Shown: positions 28,300 through 39,000, counted from the stretch's first letter. The stretch: 64,000 bases of DNA from Fictibacillus phosphorivorans (GCF_023715845.1 NZ_JAMBOR010000002.1:229177-293176), one strand, 5' to 3'. Made by a program: numbers and translations. The notes: a model not told the origin generated them from the sequence alone.

Positions 28300-29171
28300 A
28301 TCTGCGGATCAAGTCTGTTATTTTGACTTTTAATCATATCTAAATCAGCCTTGTCACGCGCTCTTTCTTTTCTTACCCATCGGTAGAAGATCAGCCCTAA
28401 TACAAAAGCATAGATGACTTCTTGGAATATTTTCATCGTAACACCGCCAACGTGCTGATCTTCTGAAGGCGTCATGGTTGCATAGATCCTAGGAACATTT
28501 CTATAAGTTTCATACAGTGTATAATCAGCAAACATAATCAGAGCACAAGCTGGTGTCATTAAAACACCATTTGCAAAAACATATCCCACTTTCTTAATAT
28601 CTGAAAGTGTGTCAAGTTCCTTTACGGGACAAAGAACTGGCCACCACATCGTGAAGGCAGTCACAATAAGTATAAAATGATAGGTATAATGAATAAATAC
28701 ATTTGATACTGCTGCATCAAATACTACAGGTATGTGGTAAAACGAAAAAAGAGCATTGAAAACGATTAATGCGATTAATGGTTTTGTAAGTGCATGAAAC
28801 ACTTTTGCGATTAATGGACTTTTCTCAAGAAAGCTTTTCCATTTTTTCTCCGGAATAGCCAAGATGAACAATGGTGCAATCATCAAATATAATACTGCCA
28901 TTTGTGCCATATGAACACTAAACAGATAATGATGACCCAAGATTTGTATGGGTGTTCCTTTAATCGCGATAAATAGAACGATTGATGAAACCATTGCAGC
29001 AATATTCCATTTTGTTGCGATAGATGTGCCGTCTTTTTCTTTTATGATCCATCTAAAATAAATGATGGCCAACAGGATAGAAATGATATATACAGATGGT
29101 GGATAAAGCTCATACCAGCTAAATTCACTTAGACTCGAGGGCATATGATGATTGTGATGCAATTTTGTCAT
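28293..29171 (-). CDS. ctaG: Cytochrome c oxidase assembly factor CtaG
   Basis: An integral membrane protein of 292 residues with about seven helices, of the caa3_CtaG family. It is needed for assembly of the caa3 oxidase (metal centre). It has a His-rich N-terminus and histidine pairs in membrane segments such as FSVHMAQM and FIHYTYHF. A terminator stands between ctaF and ctaG, so ctaG probably has its own promoter within 29172-29262; TTACAA and TATAGT 16 bases apart are candidates. Confidence 0.95.
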   Translation of the reverse strand: MTKLHHNHHMPSSLSEFSWYELYPPSVYIISILLAIIYFRWIIKEKDGTSIATKWNIAAMVSSIVLFIAIKGTPIQILGHHYLFSVHMAQMAVLYLMIAPLFILAIPEKKWKSFLEKSPLIAKVFHALTKPLIALIVFNALFSFYHIPVVFDAAVSNVFIHYTYHFILIVTAFTMWWPVLCPVKELDTLSDIKKVGYVFANGVLMTPACALIMFADYTLYETYRNVPRIYATMTPSEDQHVGGVTMKIFQEVIYAFVLGLIFYRWVRKERARDKADLDMIKSQNNRLDPQMK

Positions 29172-29263
29172 CTCCTTTTAGGATACTGCTCACTATAACT
29201 ATAACAGTCTTTTAATTCCTTGTAATGGTAAGACGGGACAATTCTTAATTTTGTAACAAATAA

Positions 29264-29290
29264 AAAAGGGCTGCAAGTCGCAGCCCTTTT
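29264..29290 (-). terminator. Terminator after ctaF
   Basis: AAAAGGGCTGC aagtc GCAGCCCTTTT. It ends the ctaCDEF transcript. Confidence 0.88.
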
Positions 29291-29295
29291 ATTTA

Positions 29296-29640
29296 TTACG
29301 ATGTCCAGATCATTGCCATTAATGAGGCTACAGTTACAGCTGCAACCAATACACCACTGGCCATACCCCATATAGGGAAATCATGCCCTTTGTGGCTTAA
29401 GTGCATCCAGACATAAAGCTGGAAAAACACTTGGACAACAGCCAATGTAAGGATAAAGATAACAGCAAAAGAATCACTGATCTTATCACTCCAAATAGCG
29501 AAAAACGCTACAATCGTTAAAAGAATCATCATAACAAAGGAAACATTGTGATGCTTTCGTTCCTCTTTTAAGGCAAGTTTACGCTGAATTTCCTCATGAC
29601 GATGCACGGTTGGTTCAGTAGTATTATGGTGATTAGCCAT
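29296..29640 (-). CDS. ctaF: Cytochrome c oxidase subunit IVB (caa3)
   Basis: Small oxidase subunit, 114 residues with three membrane helices (about 33-51, 57-77, 89-109). The hallmark QLYVWMHLSHKGHDFPIWG lies between helices two and three. It starts three bases after the ctaE stop, so it is cotranscribed. It stabilises the oxidase complex in the cytoplasmic membrane. Confidence 0.95.
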   Translation of the reverse strand: MANHHNTTEPTVHRHEEIQRKLALKEERKHHNVSFVMMILLTIVAFFAIWSDKISDSFAVIFILTLAVVQVFFQLYVWMHLSHKGHDFPIWGMASGVLVAAVTVASLMAMIWTS

Positions 29641-29643
29641 TGA

Positions 29644-30264
29644 TTAACCCACCTTTCCCATTAGATATACAACTGTAAAAATGAATACCCATACAACATC
29701 GACAAAGTGCCAATAAAGAGCAAACAAATAATACTTAGGTGCGTTAGCTAATGTAATACCTCTGTTCCAGTTTCTGGCCAATAAAGTTGAGATCCAAAGA
29801 ATTCCGAACAATACGTGAGCTCCGTGGAAACCAACTAATGAATAAAACGCAGATCCGAATGCAGAACTAGTGAAAGTATGTCCTTCATGAACATAGTGTA
29901 TAAACTCGTAAATCTCTAGGCCGAGGAATCCGAGTCCGAGCAGTAAGGTTACGATAAACCAGCCTTGTAAAGAACGTACTTTGTTTTGTTTCAAAGAAAG
30001 TACGGCATATACACTCGTAAGAGAACTTGTTAATAAAAGCATAGTTGCCAAAAATACTAACGGCAGTGAGAATAATTCTTCCCCAGATGGACCATCTAGA
30101 TGCATCTTTCTTAGACCTAAATACGTTCCAAATAGAGTAGCAAATAAAACGGTTTCTCCACCTAGGAAAAGCCAGAATCCTAAAAATTTATTTTTACCTT
30201 CAAGGGTAGCTTTTTCCGGATGAGCAGGGAAATTAGCATCTGTTAAACGTTCTCCAGCATTCAT
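29644..30264 (-). CDS. ctaE: Cytochrome c oxidase subunit III (caa3)
   Basis: 206 residues, five membrane helices as in the short subunit III of Gram-positive oxidases. FGTYLGLR, FTSSAFGSAFYSLVGFHGAH and LYWHFVDVVWVFIFTVVYL are the conserved parts. Its ATG overlaps the ctaD stop as TAATG, so translation is coupled. Confidence 0.96.
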   Translation of the reverse strand: MNAGERLTDANFPAHPEKATLEGKNKFLGFWLFLGGETVLFATLFGTYLGLRKMHLDGPSGEELFSLPLVFLATMLLLTSSLTSVYAVLSLKQNKVRSLQGWFIVTLLLGLGFLGLEIYEFIHYVHEGHTFTSSAFGSAFYSLVGFHGAHVLFGILWISTLLARNWNRGITLANAPKYYLFALYWHFVDVVWVFIFTVVYLMGKVG

Positions 30265-32108
30265 TAAGCTCTACCCCCTTTAATGTCTGCTTCAACTTCT
30301 TTTTTATGAATATGATATCCATGATCGTCAATAACAGAGCGAAGGAACATGGTTACTAATACTCCGCCTAGACCAACAATAGCAACGATCCAGTTTGCAT
30401 AAATAAATCCAAAACCTGCAACAAACATACCCAATGATAAGAAGAATGGCAGGATGGAACCATTCGGCATATGAATTTCACCTACAGGTTCAGCTGGTGT
30501 CATTTCACCATTGCCCGCTGTTTTTTCAACATACAACGGATCAAGTCCACGAACAAGCGGTGTTTGAGCAAAGTTATATTCAGGTGTTGGAACCGGCATT
30601 GCCCACTCAAGGGTACGACCGTCCCAAGGATCTTTCGTAGCTGCATGCTTCGCTGAAGCAGAGATAACAATATTGATTAACAATACAATTGTCCCAAGAC
30701 CCATTAAGATTGCCCCAATTGTACTTACAAAGTTTGAACCATCAAGCTGTTGTCCAGACATGTACGTATAAACACGTCTTGGCATCCCCATCAGACCTAA
30801 CCAGTGTTGAGGGAAGAAGGTTAAGTGGAAGCCAATAAAGAACAGCCAGAAGTTTATCTTTCCTAGTGTTTCATTCAACACTCGATTAAACATTCTTGGA
30901 TACCAGTAGTATAACCCAGAGAATAATCCTAAAATCAAACCACCAACGATTACATAATGGAAGTGAGCTACTACGAAATAACTATCATGGTATTGGTAGT
31001 CAGCAGCAGGTACAGAAAGCATAACCCCTGTAACTCCACCCATTACAAACGTTGGTATGAATCCTACAGCAAATAGCATAGCTGTTGTGAAACGGATCTG
31101 TCCGCCCCACATCGTAAAGATCCAGTTAAAGATTTTAACACCAGTCGGAATGGCAATCGCCATTGTCGCAACCGCAAAAATGGAGTTTGCAACAGGTCCA
31201 AGACCAACCGTGAACATGTGATGGACCCAAACCATGAATCCTAAAAATCCGATAAGAACTGTTGCGAATACCATTGCGCTGTATCCGAACAAACGTTTAC
31301 TTGAGAAAGTAGAAACTACTTCAGAGATAATACCAAAGGCAGGCAAGATCAATATGTAAACTTCAGGGTGACCAAAAATCCAGAAAATGTGCTCCCAGAT
31401 CAATACGTTACCACCCATATCTGGATTAAAGAAATTAGCATCGAATACACGTTCAAACATTAGCAGGAAGAATCCTACTGTAAGTGCAGGGAATGCAAAT
31501 AAGATAAGTCCAGATGTTACAAATGAAGCCCAAGTAAATAGAGGCATACGCATAAATGTCATACCAGGCGCACGCATATTAATAACTGTTACAAGGAAGT
31601 TGATCCCCCCGGCAAGTGTACCTGCACCAGCAATCTGAAGACCAAGAACGTAGAAATCTACACCTGTATCTTCTGCTACAGTGGAGAGAGGTGCATAAGC
31701 AGTCCATCCTGCTTCAGGTGCTCCGCCTAAGAACCAGCTAAGGTTCAATAATAATCCACCGAAAAAGAATAACCAAAAACCTACTGCGTTAACATATGGA
31801 AATGCTACGTCACGCGCACCAATCTGCAATGGAAGGATCGCGTTCATAAATCCAAAGATGATCGGCATGGCTGCCAAGAAGATCATTGTTGTACCGTGCA
31901 TGGTTAATAATTGGTTATAAAGTTCGCCAGTAAAGATCTTGCTGTCTGGCTCCATCAATTGAATACGCATCAAGATGGCTTCGAGTCCTCCGATTAGGAA
32001 GAAGAATCCGCCAGCCAAAAGATACAAAATACCGATTTTTTTATGGTCAACGGTAGTGAGCCAATCCATTAGCCCACTTCTCTTTTTGTGACTTTCGTGA
32101 GTTGCCAC
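30264..32108 (-). CDS. ctaD: Cytochrome c oxidase subunit I (caa3)
   Basis: The catalytic subunit: reduces O2 at the heme a3-CuB centre and pumps protons. It is 614 residues long, 12 core helices plus C-terminal extra helices as in caa3 enzymes. HPEVY with the cross-linked tyrosine, the CuB histidines in VWVHHMFTVG, and HFHYVIVGG with the heme ligands are visible. The GTG at 32108 is preceded by AAAGGAGG. It is in the ctaC-D-E-F operon. Confidence 0.97.
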   Translation of the reverse strand: MATHESHKKRSGLMDWLTTVDHKKIGILYLLAGGFFFLIGGLEAILMRIQLMEPDSKIFTGELYNQLLTMHGTTMIFLAAMPIIFGFMNAILPLQIGARDVAFPYVNAVGFWLFFFGGLLLNLSWFLGGAPEAGWTAYAPLSTVAEDTGVDFYVLGLQIAGAGTLAGGINFLVTVINMRAPGMTFMRMPLFTWASFVTSGLILFAFPALTVGFFLLMFERVFDANFFNPDMGGNVLIWEHIFWIFGHPEVYILILPAFGIISEVVSTFSSKRLFGYSAMVFATVLIGFLGFMVWVHHMFTVGLGPVANSIFAVATMAIAIPTGVKIFNWIFTMWGGQIRFTTAMLFAVGFIPTFVMGGVTGVMLSVPAADYQYHDSYFVVAHFHYVIVGGLILGLFSGLYYWYPRMFNRVLNETLGKINFWLFFIGFHLTFFPQHWLGLMGMPRRVYTYMSGQQLDGSNFVSTIGAILMGLGTIVLLINIVISASAKHAATKDPWDGRTLEWAMPVPTPEYNFAQTPLVRGLDPLYVEKTAGNGEMTPAEPVGEIHMPNGSILPFFLSLGMFVAGFGFIYANWIVAIVGLGGVLVTMFLRSVIDDHGYHIHKKEVEADIKGGRA

Positions 32109-32138
32109 GGTGTAACCTCCTTTTTTCAAAGCTTAAGA

Positions 32139-33158
32139 CTATTTCAATTTAAGATCTAACAAGTAATCTGAAACCGCATCAATTTCCTCATCAGAAAGGT
32201 TTACTTTAGGCATGTTATTGCCTGGTTTCACTTCTTGAGGGTCTTTGATCCATTTCTTCAGATTTTCTTTGTTATGTTCTAAGATACCTGCTACACGGTC
32301 TTTATCACCAAAACCATTTAGGCTTGGTCCTGTGTTACCGCCTTCTTGTCCAACTGCGTGGCAAGAAATACAGTTCTTTTCAAAGACTTGTTGTCCGTTT
32401 GCATTAGCAGAAGATTTACCGTCCGCAGCCTTAAAGCTTGCAACCCAGTTCTTATAGTCTTCTTTAGAAACAACTCTTACTTTGAAATCCATTAAAGCAT
32501 GTGATGCCCCACAAAGCTCAGCACATTTACCTTTGTACACAACATCTGTTTCGCTCCCAGTATCAAACCACATAAAGTTTTTGTTCTTATCCCCAGGGTT
32601 TGTATCTGTTTTACCTGCTAATGAAGGAATCCAGAACGAGTGGATAACATCAGCAGAGGATAACTCAACATGAACTTTTGTATCCGCAGGCAATACTAAT
32701 TCCTGTGAAGTAATCAGTTCTTCTTTTGGATACTCAAATTCCCACCAGTATTGGTGACCTGTTACTTTGATGCTCAGTTCATTTTTTGAAGCCGGTTTTG
32801 CATCTGCAGAGAATTCAAACGTTCTCATAACAGTTGGCACCGCTAAAATGATAAGCAAAAGAATAGGAATAACAGTCCATAATAACTCTAGCATGTGGTT
32901 ACCTTCCACTTGCTTCGGTGTAGATGTGTCACCTTTTCTCTTTCTAAACTTCAATAATACAAATGCATAAAGAACGAAAACTACCACTAGAACCAGAATC
33001 ATAATACTAATTGAAATCAGCATTAGCTGGAACTGTTTGTCAGCAACTTCACCTTGCGGAATTAACGCCGATAGAGTCGGATCTCCGCACCCCATCAATA
33101 AGAGTGCCAACATGGCAAATAAGGAAACCATACGTCCTTTTTGTAGCCATTTTTTCAT
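32139..33158 (-). CDS. ctaC: Cytochrome c oxidase subunit II with fused cytochrome c (caa3)
   Basis: Receives electrons at CuA and carries a covalent heme c. It is a lipoprotein: signal peptide, then lipobox LLMGC near residue 22. Two membrane helices follow (about 45-67 and 90-110), then the CuA domain with HSFWIPSLAGKTD and CAELCGASHALM, then a cytochrome c domain with CISCH and a methionine ligand near NNMPKV. This fusion defines the caa3 type. ATG 33158 is preferred; a GTG one codon earlier is possible. Confidence 0.97.
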   Translation of the reverse strand: MKKWLQKGRMVSLFAMLALLLMGCGDPTLSALIPQGEVADKQFQLMLISISIMILVLVVVFVLYAFVLLKFRKRKGDTSTPKQVEGNHMLELLWTVIPILLLIILAVPTVMRTFEFSADAKPASKNELSIKVTGHQYWWEFEYPKEELITSQELVLPADTKVHVELSSADVIHSFWIPSLAGKTDTNPGDKNKNFMWFDTGSETDVVYKGKCAELCGASHALMDFKVRVVSKEDYKNWVASFKAADGKSSANANGQQVFEKNCISCHAVGQEGGNTGPSLNGFGDKDRVAGILEHNKENLKKWIKDPQEVKPGNNMPKVNLSDEEIDAVSDYLLDLKLK

Positions 33159-33334
33159 CACTACATATACCCCACTTTCTCGTTGTAGTCTGTCTTGACT
33201 GATCTTCTATCTATTCAATTCAAATAAAAAGATATTTGAATGGAAATAGCAAAATAGCTTATGAAAGCCCTTTTATGTAAAGGCAATTACAGGAACAGCC
33301 AAATTCACGCTGTTCCAATTTGTAAACCATCATA

Positions 33335-34273
33335 TTAAATATTTACTAGAATCATTGCGACAAACATGATTGTCATGTAATTCAATGAATACACAAACAT
33401 CATTCGCGCCCACTTCATATCATCTTTTGTTTTTAATCCTGAGAGAGCTAAAATTAGCCATCCTGTACCTAACACGGCAGCCAAAATTAGATATACCATC
33501 CCAAAATCAAACAGGTAAAGAGACACTGGGAGCAATGCCGCTACATACCAAATCATCTGGCGCTTTGTAATTCCAAATCCAGATACGACTGGGAGCATAG
33601 GAATGCCAGCTTTTCGATAATCTTCACAGCGTTTCATGGCAAGTGCCAAAAAGTGCGGTGGTTGCCATAAGAACATGATCAGGAATAAGATCCATGCGAT
33701 CCAATGAAGATTCGCATCTACTGCAGCCCATCCGATTAGCGGAGGTACAGCCCCTGAGACACCACCTACCACTGTATTAATGGAATGAGTACGCTTTAGC
33801 CAATATGTATAAACGAAAACGTATACAAATAGTCCAATCAATCCAATAACTGCTGCTGTAGCTGTCGTCATCGCAAGCATTACCGTTCCTATACCTGATA
33901 GAATAATTCCCACCCATAGGACCTGACTGGCAGAAATACGGCCTGTTGCAGTTGGTCTTTCTACGGTTCTTTCCATAAGCTGATCGATATCTCTATCTAT
34001 ATAGTTATTTAAGCAGCATCCTCCGGCAATAACTAACGCCGCTCCAAGTATACACAATACTAATGGAAGGATGTTGTCTGTAAGCAAATAACCATTATAC
34101 TTTAGGGCTAGGAAGAACCCCGCAAAAGTCGTAATCAAGTTACTCATTACAATTCCAAGTTTTGCGATGGTTAAGAAATCTTTCCAAGTACCCGTTGGTC
34201 TTGCTTCTGAAAGAGGTCCCGGTTCCATAACCTTGTTAGCGGCTTCATATGCAGTTGGTGTTTTGCTCAACAC
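33335..34273 (-). CDS. ctaB: Protoheme IX farnesyltransferase (heme O synthase)
   Basis: Converts protoheme IX to heme O in the membrane. It is 312 residues long, with about eight or nine helices and the two Asp-rich prenyl motifs [15 protein letters not shown] and the later [15 protein letters not shown]. The GTG at 34273 follows GGAGG by seven bases and gives a protein of normal length; the longer frame start at 34339 would place the ribosome site inside the coding region. It is divergent from ctaA, the next enzyme in the pathway. Confidence 0.95.
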   Translation of the reverse strand: MLSKTPTAYEAANKVMEPGPLSEARPTGTWKDFLTIAKLGIVMSNLITTFAGFFLALKYNGYLLTDNILPLVLCILGAALVIAGGCCLNNYIDRDIDQLMERTVERPTATGRISASQVLWVGIILSGIGTVMLAMTTATAAVIGLIGLFVYVFVYTYWLKRTHSINTVVGGVSGAVPPLIGWAAVDANLHWIAWILFLIMFLWQPPHFLALAMKRCEDYRKAGIPMLPVVSGFGITKRQMIWYVAALLPVSLYLFDFGMVYLILAAVLGTGWLILALSGLKTKDDMKWARMMFVYSLNYMTIMFVAMILVNI

Positions 34274-34620
34274 AGATACACCTCCTTCTAAGGGGAATTC
34301 AGTTCCAATTCTTTCTTCAAGTGTAAGATAAGCCCTCATTCATTCTATATGGGCTTGTACGTAAAATCAACGGTTAAAAATTGTCTTGATCTGTTCACAA
34401 TATGTAAAGTAGATTGATTTCCCCATATGTTAGGATAAGAATGTACAAAGAAAGTAAAGAAAATGTCCTTTAACATTATAAAACAAAACAAGTACTTTGT
34501 ATACTTCGACTCGTACCGACAGTACCTTATATTATTTGTACTATCAGCTCGGTAGGATTACTAGCAAATTTTTTTACAATTTTGTGAAGTTTATAGAACT
34601 ATGAAGCAGGTGAATTAAAA
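34274..34620. promoter_or_regulatory. Divergent ctaB/ctaA promoter region
   Basis: A 347-base AT-rich region without a gene. Each side carries one TTGTGAA element: minus strand 34400-34394 facing ctaB, plus strand 34582-34588 facing ctaA. These resemble the start of the ResD box (TTGTGAA-N3-TTT), and ctaA is ResD-activated in B. subtilis. An imperfect inverted repeat with GTAC cores lies around 34520-34550. No clear -35/-10 pair was assigned. Confidence 0.45.
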
Positions 34621-35502
34621 GTGAAAAGAGCTTATCAATTATTCTCTATTATTACTTCATTCGGTATGCTCCTCGTTTTACTTATGGGAGCTGTTGTTAC
34701 AAAAACAGATTCTGGCGATGGTTGCGGTAATTCCTGGCCTCTTTGCTATGGAGAATTACTCCCGACTCAGCCTAAGCTTGAAACGATTATAGAAGTCAGT
34801 CATCGCTATGTATCTGCGTGGTTAGGCATTTTAGTAATCATTCTAGCGATATGGGCGTGGAAAAGAGATCCAAGAAAAGAAGTTAAGATACTCGCTGTAT
34901 CAGCTGTATTTTTCATTGTTCTCCAAGGTCTTTTAGGAGCGGCGGCAGTTATATGGAGTCAGTCATCTGCAGTACTTGCTTCACATTTTGGTTTCTCACT
35001 CGTATCATTTGCCAGCGTACTGCTAATTGCATTGCTATCTTTTGAAGACCGTGAGAATCCTTATACAGCAAGAGTTTCTGCAGCATTTAAAAAGAACCTC
35101 TACTGGCTCTTTGCTTACTTATATGCGGTTGTTTACACTGGCGCGTTAGTAAGACATACAGGTTCAAGTATGGGATGCGGGCAAGAGTTCCCGACATGCG
35201 GCGGTACGATTACTGAATTAGGTTCTCAAGCCAGCATACATTTTCTCCATCGAATGGCAGCTATTCTATTGTTCGTATGGATCGTCTACTCGTGGTATCA
35301 TGCCAGAAAGTTTTATAGAAATCAGACTACATTAAACAAAGGTTTGATGTATGCTGCATTATTCGCTTTACTCCAAGGTGTTTCAGGTGCCATGATCGTT
35401 TTATCCGATTTGAACTTATTCGTAGCTTTATCACATGGTTTAATCATTTCATTCTTATTCGGAACACTCAGTTTCGTAACTTTGATCATTTATCGGAAAT
35501 AG
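34621..35502 (+). CDS. ctaA: Heme A synthase
   Basis: Oxidises heme O to heme A for the cta oxidase. It is 293 residues long, eight helices in two four-helix halves. The first half has TKTDSGDGCGNSWPLC with the conserved cysteine pair and EVSHRYVSAWLG. The second has VRHTGSSMGCGQEFPTC and HFLHRMAAILL with heme-ligating histidines. The start is GTG 34621. A strong terminator hairpin follows. Confidence 0.96.
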   Translation: MKRAYQLFSIITSFGMLLVLLMGAVVTKTDSGDGCGNSWPLCYGELLPTQPKLETIIEVSHRYVSAWLGILVIILAIWAWKRDPRKEVKILAVSAVFFIVLQGLLGAAAVIWSQSSAVLASHFGFSLVSFASVLLIALLSFEDRENPYTARVSAAFKKNLYWLFAYLYAVVYTGALVRHTGSSMGCGQEFPTCGGTITELGSQASIHFLHRMAAILLFVWIVYSWYHARKFYRNQTTLNKGLMYAALFALLQGVSGAMIVLSDLNLFVALSHGLIISFLFGTLSFVTLIIYRK

Positions 35503-35511
35503 TTTTTTTAT

Positions 35512-35552
35512 TAGCTGACAGTTAGGTCATATAGGAGACTTAGCTGTCAGCT
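35512..35552 (+). terminator. Terminator after ctaA
   Basis: AGCTGACAG and CTGTCAGCT arms with a long loop, followed by ATTTTTAT. Confidence 0.7.
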
Positions 35553-35569
35553 ATTTTTATAGAAATGAA

Positions 35570-35755
35570 GTGGGTTATTAGTCTGCGCGAACACTGGAAT
35601 GAAGTTGAACCGTGAGTACCCGAGCATCTGTCGGGCTAAGAATCACCAGCTTTTCTAGCTTTTTATACTAGGAAATGCCCCTTATCTTTTCTAAAAAAGC
35701 CGGAATTCTTACTTATACTGAAACTTGGCTGACGCCAACTGTGCGTGTCAGACTT
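35570..35755. other. Gene-free segment with partial hairpins
   Basis: No open reading frame is supported. It contains CCCGAGCATCTGTCGGG (hairpin with imperfect arms) near 35619-35635 and CTGACGCcaactgtGCGTGTCAG followed by ACTTTTTG near 35728-35757, which looks like a decayed terminator. It may be a dispersed repeat of this genus, but only one copy is in the window. Confidence 0.35.
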
Positions 35756-35786
35756 TTTGTATATTATGAAATAACGTAAAAGGTTT

Positions 35787-35952
35787 TCTATGCACTGTAT
35801 TGTGAGGTCTATGGCATAATTTTCGAATCCTATGCACTAATTTGATTCGTCTATGCACATAAAACTAGGCTCTATGCATATTACGCTTTTCTATGCACAA
35901 AAATGTGACTTCTATACATCATTTAAGAGGTTCTATGCACATCTCACAAAGT
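35787..35952. repeat. Eight direct repeats of TCTATGCAC at 21-bp spacing
   Basis: The motif TCTATGCAC, with small variations, starts at 35787, 35808, 35829, 35850, 35871, 35890, 35911 and 35932. The steps are 21, 21, 21, 21, 19, 21 and 21. The 12 bases between motifs are not conserved. It sits between the 3' ends of convergent ctaA and pycA. The layout resembles iterons or a protein-binding array rather than a CRISPR. A reading frame running through it has no credible protein. Confidence 0.85.
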
Positions 35953-35993
35953 TTCACCTGGTAAATACCAAAATAAAATCAACTAAAATCCAC

Positions 35994-36033
35994 ACTAAAA
36001 AAAGACGCCTCTTCATGAGACGTCTTTTTAGTG
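35994..36033 (-). terminator. Terminator after pycA
   Basis: AAAAAGACGCCTC ttcat GAGACGTCTTTTT, with complementary A and T tracts on both sides. It can also stop rightward transcription from ctaA. Confidence 0.85.
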
Positions 36034-36034
36034 A

Positions 36035-39000
36035 TTATTTTTCTAGTTCGATCAAGAGATCGCCGGCGCTGATGGCTTCTCCGTTTGATACAGAAATGGT
36101 TTTAACTCGCCCGTCAAATGGTGCTTGGACGGTAGTTTCCATTTTCATTGCTTCGGTAATCATCAAATGATCGCCTTTCTTCACTGTCTCCCCTGGCTCA
36201 ACCAAGACTTTGATCACTGTTCCTGGCATGCTTGCCCCGATTTGAGAAGGGTTCGAAGGATCGACCTTTTGTTTAGCTAAAACCGTTACTTTTGCACTTT
36301 CATCGGTAACGACGATTTCACGAGATTGCCCGTTAAGCTCAAAATAGAGAACTCTAGATCCATCACTTTGAGCTTCACCGATCGAAACGAGTTTTACAAT
36401 AAGCGTTTTTCCTTGCTCGATCTCAACTTCGATCTGTTCACCTAATGTCATGCCGTAGAAAAATGTAGGTGTGTCCAGAACAGAGATGTCTCCGAATTGG
36501 CCGTGCATTTTTTCACGGTCTAAGAACACCTTCGGATACAAAGCATAGGCAAGAGCATCGAAACTCGTAACTTGGCGGTTGATCTTATGGAAAAGCGTTT
36601 CTTTTATATCTTTAAAATCAGCAGCTTCAAGCGTTTCACCAGGGCGAACCGTTAAAGGCTCTCTACCTTTTAGGATGATCTGCTGAAGTTCACGAGGGAA
36701 CCCTTGATATGGCTGTCCGAGGTAACCTTGGAAGAATTCAACAACGGAATCAGGGAAATCGAGTGATTCTCCTCTTTCATAGACTTCATCCTCAGTTAAA
36801 TCATTCTGCACCATATAAAGCGCCATGTCACCAACGACTTTTGAAGACGGTGTTACTTTAACAACATCTCCAAACATATCATTTACTCGTCGGTACATCT
36901 GCTTCACTTCATCCCAGCGCTCTCCAAGGCCGACAGCTTTCGCTTGCTGCTGCAGGTTACTGAACTGGCCACCAGGCATCTCATGTTCGTAAACCTCTGG
37001 ATCTGGAGCGTTCATGCCGTTTTCGAAGCCTGAGTAATACTTTCTGATATCTTCCCAATAACCGGAAAGCTGATTTGCATGCTGGATGTTCAAATCTGGC
37101 TGTCGTTCATTGCCTGTTAGTGCATAGTATAACGAGTTAGCACTTGGCTGTGATGTTCCTCCTGCCATTGCACTCACTGCCACATCGACAATATCTACAC
37201 CAGCTTCTGCTGCTTTTGCGTAGGTATAGATACCATTTCCGCTCGTATCATGTGTGTGAAGATGGATCGGAATGTCAATTGACTCTTTTAGTGCTGAAAC
37301 GAGATCATAAGCTGCTTGAGGCTTTAACAGTCCTGCCATATCTTTGATCGCAAGAATGTGAGCACCTTCTTGTTCAAGTTCCTTCGCTAGATTTACGTAA
37401 TAGTTTAGATCGTATTTCGTGCGGTTTTTATCAAGGATATCTCCTGTATAGCAAATAGCTGCTTCAGCAATTTTCCCTGTTTCACGTACAGCGTTAATCG
37501 CGACTTTCATGCCTTCCACCCAGTTTAAGCTATCAAAGATTCGGAAGACATCGATTCCAGCCATCGCAGACTTTCTAACAAATTCTTCGATGACATTATC
37601 CGGATAGTTTTTATAACCTACTGCGTTCGATGCTCTTAAAAGCATTTGGAACAAGACATTTGGCGCTTTTTCTCTAAGCTTTAGAAGCCTGTCCCACGGA
37701 TCTTCATTTAAGAAACGATAAGCTACGTCAAACGTTGCTCCACCCCACATTTCCATGGAGAACATATTTGGCCATAATCTGGCAGTAGGCTCTGCGATAT
37801 GAAGAAGATCGTTCGTTCTTACACGTGTGGCAAGTAGCGACTGATGACCGTCTCGGAAAGTAGTATCAGTTAGCAATAGCTTCTTCTGGTCTTTGACCCA
37901 TTGAGCAACTGCTTCCGGTCCTTCACGATCCAAAAGCTGTTTTGTTCCTTCTGGAATAGGTTCAGTCCGTTTTACTTTAGGGATACGAGGTTGGTTGAAC
38001 ACTGGTTTCTCTTGTTTTTGCAGACCAGGAAAGCCGTTGATCGTTGTTGCTCCAATATAAGAAAGCATTTTTGTTCCTCTATCTTTACGTTTAGGAAACA
38101 CAAACAATTCACTGCTCGTATCAATAAAGGAAGTATCATAGTCTCCTGACAGGAATTTCTTGTGGGTTACCACGTTTTCTAGGAAAGCGATGTTGGTCTT
38201 GATCCCACGAATACGGAATTCTTTTAAATTTCTTAACATTTTAGATGCAGCTTGCTCATAAGATAATGCCCATGTTGAAACTTTCACAAGCAATGAATCA
38301 TAAAAAGGTGTGATGACTGCACCTTGGTAACCATTACCGGCATCCAGTCGTACTCCGAATCCACCACCAGAACGGTATGCCATGATTTTTCCGGTATCTG
38401 GCATGAACTGATTGGCAGGATCTTCAGTTGTAACACGCGATTGAATCGCATATCCATGACAATAAATTTCCGACTGTTGCGGAATTCCTAATTCTTTACT
38501 GTGCAATGAGAAGCCCTGAGCAATAAGAATTTGGGATTGAACAATATCAATACCCGTTACCATCTCAGTAATCGTATGCTCTACCTGTACGCGCGGATTA
38601 ACTTCAATAAAATAAAAGTCACCATTTGGCGTCACAAGATACTCAACAGTTCCTGCATTCACATATCCAACATGCTCCATTAATGAAACCGCAGATTCAC
38701 AAATCTCGTTACGCAGTTCCTCAGTTAGGGAAACACTCGGTGCTACCTCAACTACTTTTTGATGTCTTCTTTGTACGGAACAATCACGCTCGTAGAGATG
38801 AACGAGATTCCCTTCATAGTCTCCAAGAATCTGTACTTCGATGTGTTTTGGCTTGTCTAAGAATTTCTCAACATACACTTCGTCTTTACCAAAAGCAGCC
38901 TTTGCTTCAGACTTTGCTCTTTCATAGCTTTCTGCCAATGAATTTTCGCTTCTGACAATTCGCATACCGCGGCCTCCGCCGCCCATTGAAGCTTTAATGA

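Noticed and set aside
35787..35952. CRISPR array
   Set aside because: Repeat units have only nine conserved bases at 21-bp period, spacers are 12 bases, and no cas genes are present.
35853..36170. 105-codon frame through the 21-bp repeats into pycA
   Set aside because: The 5' part is just translated repeats and the 3' part is antisense to the pycA biotinyl domain.
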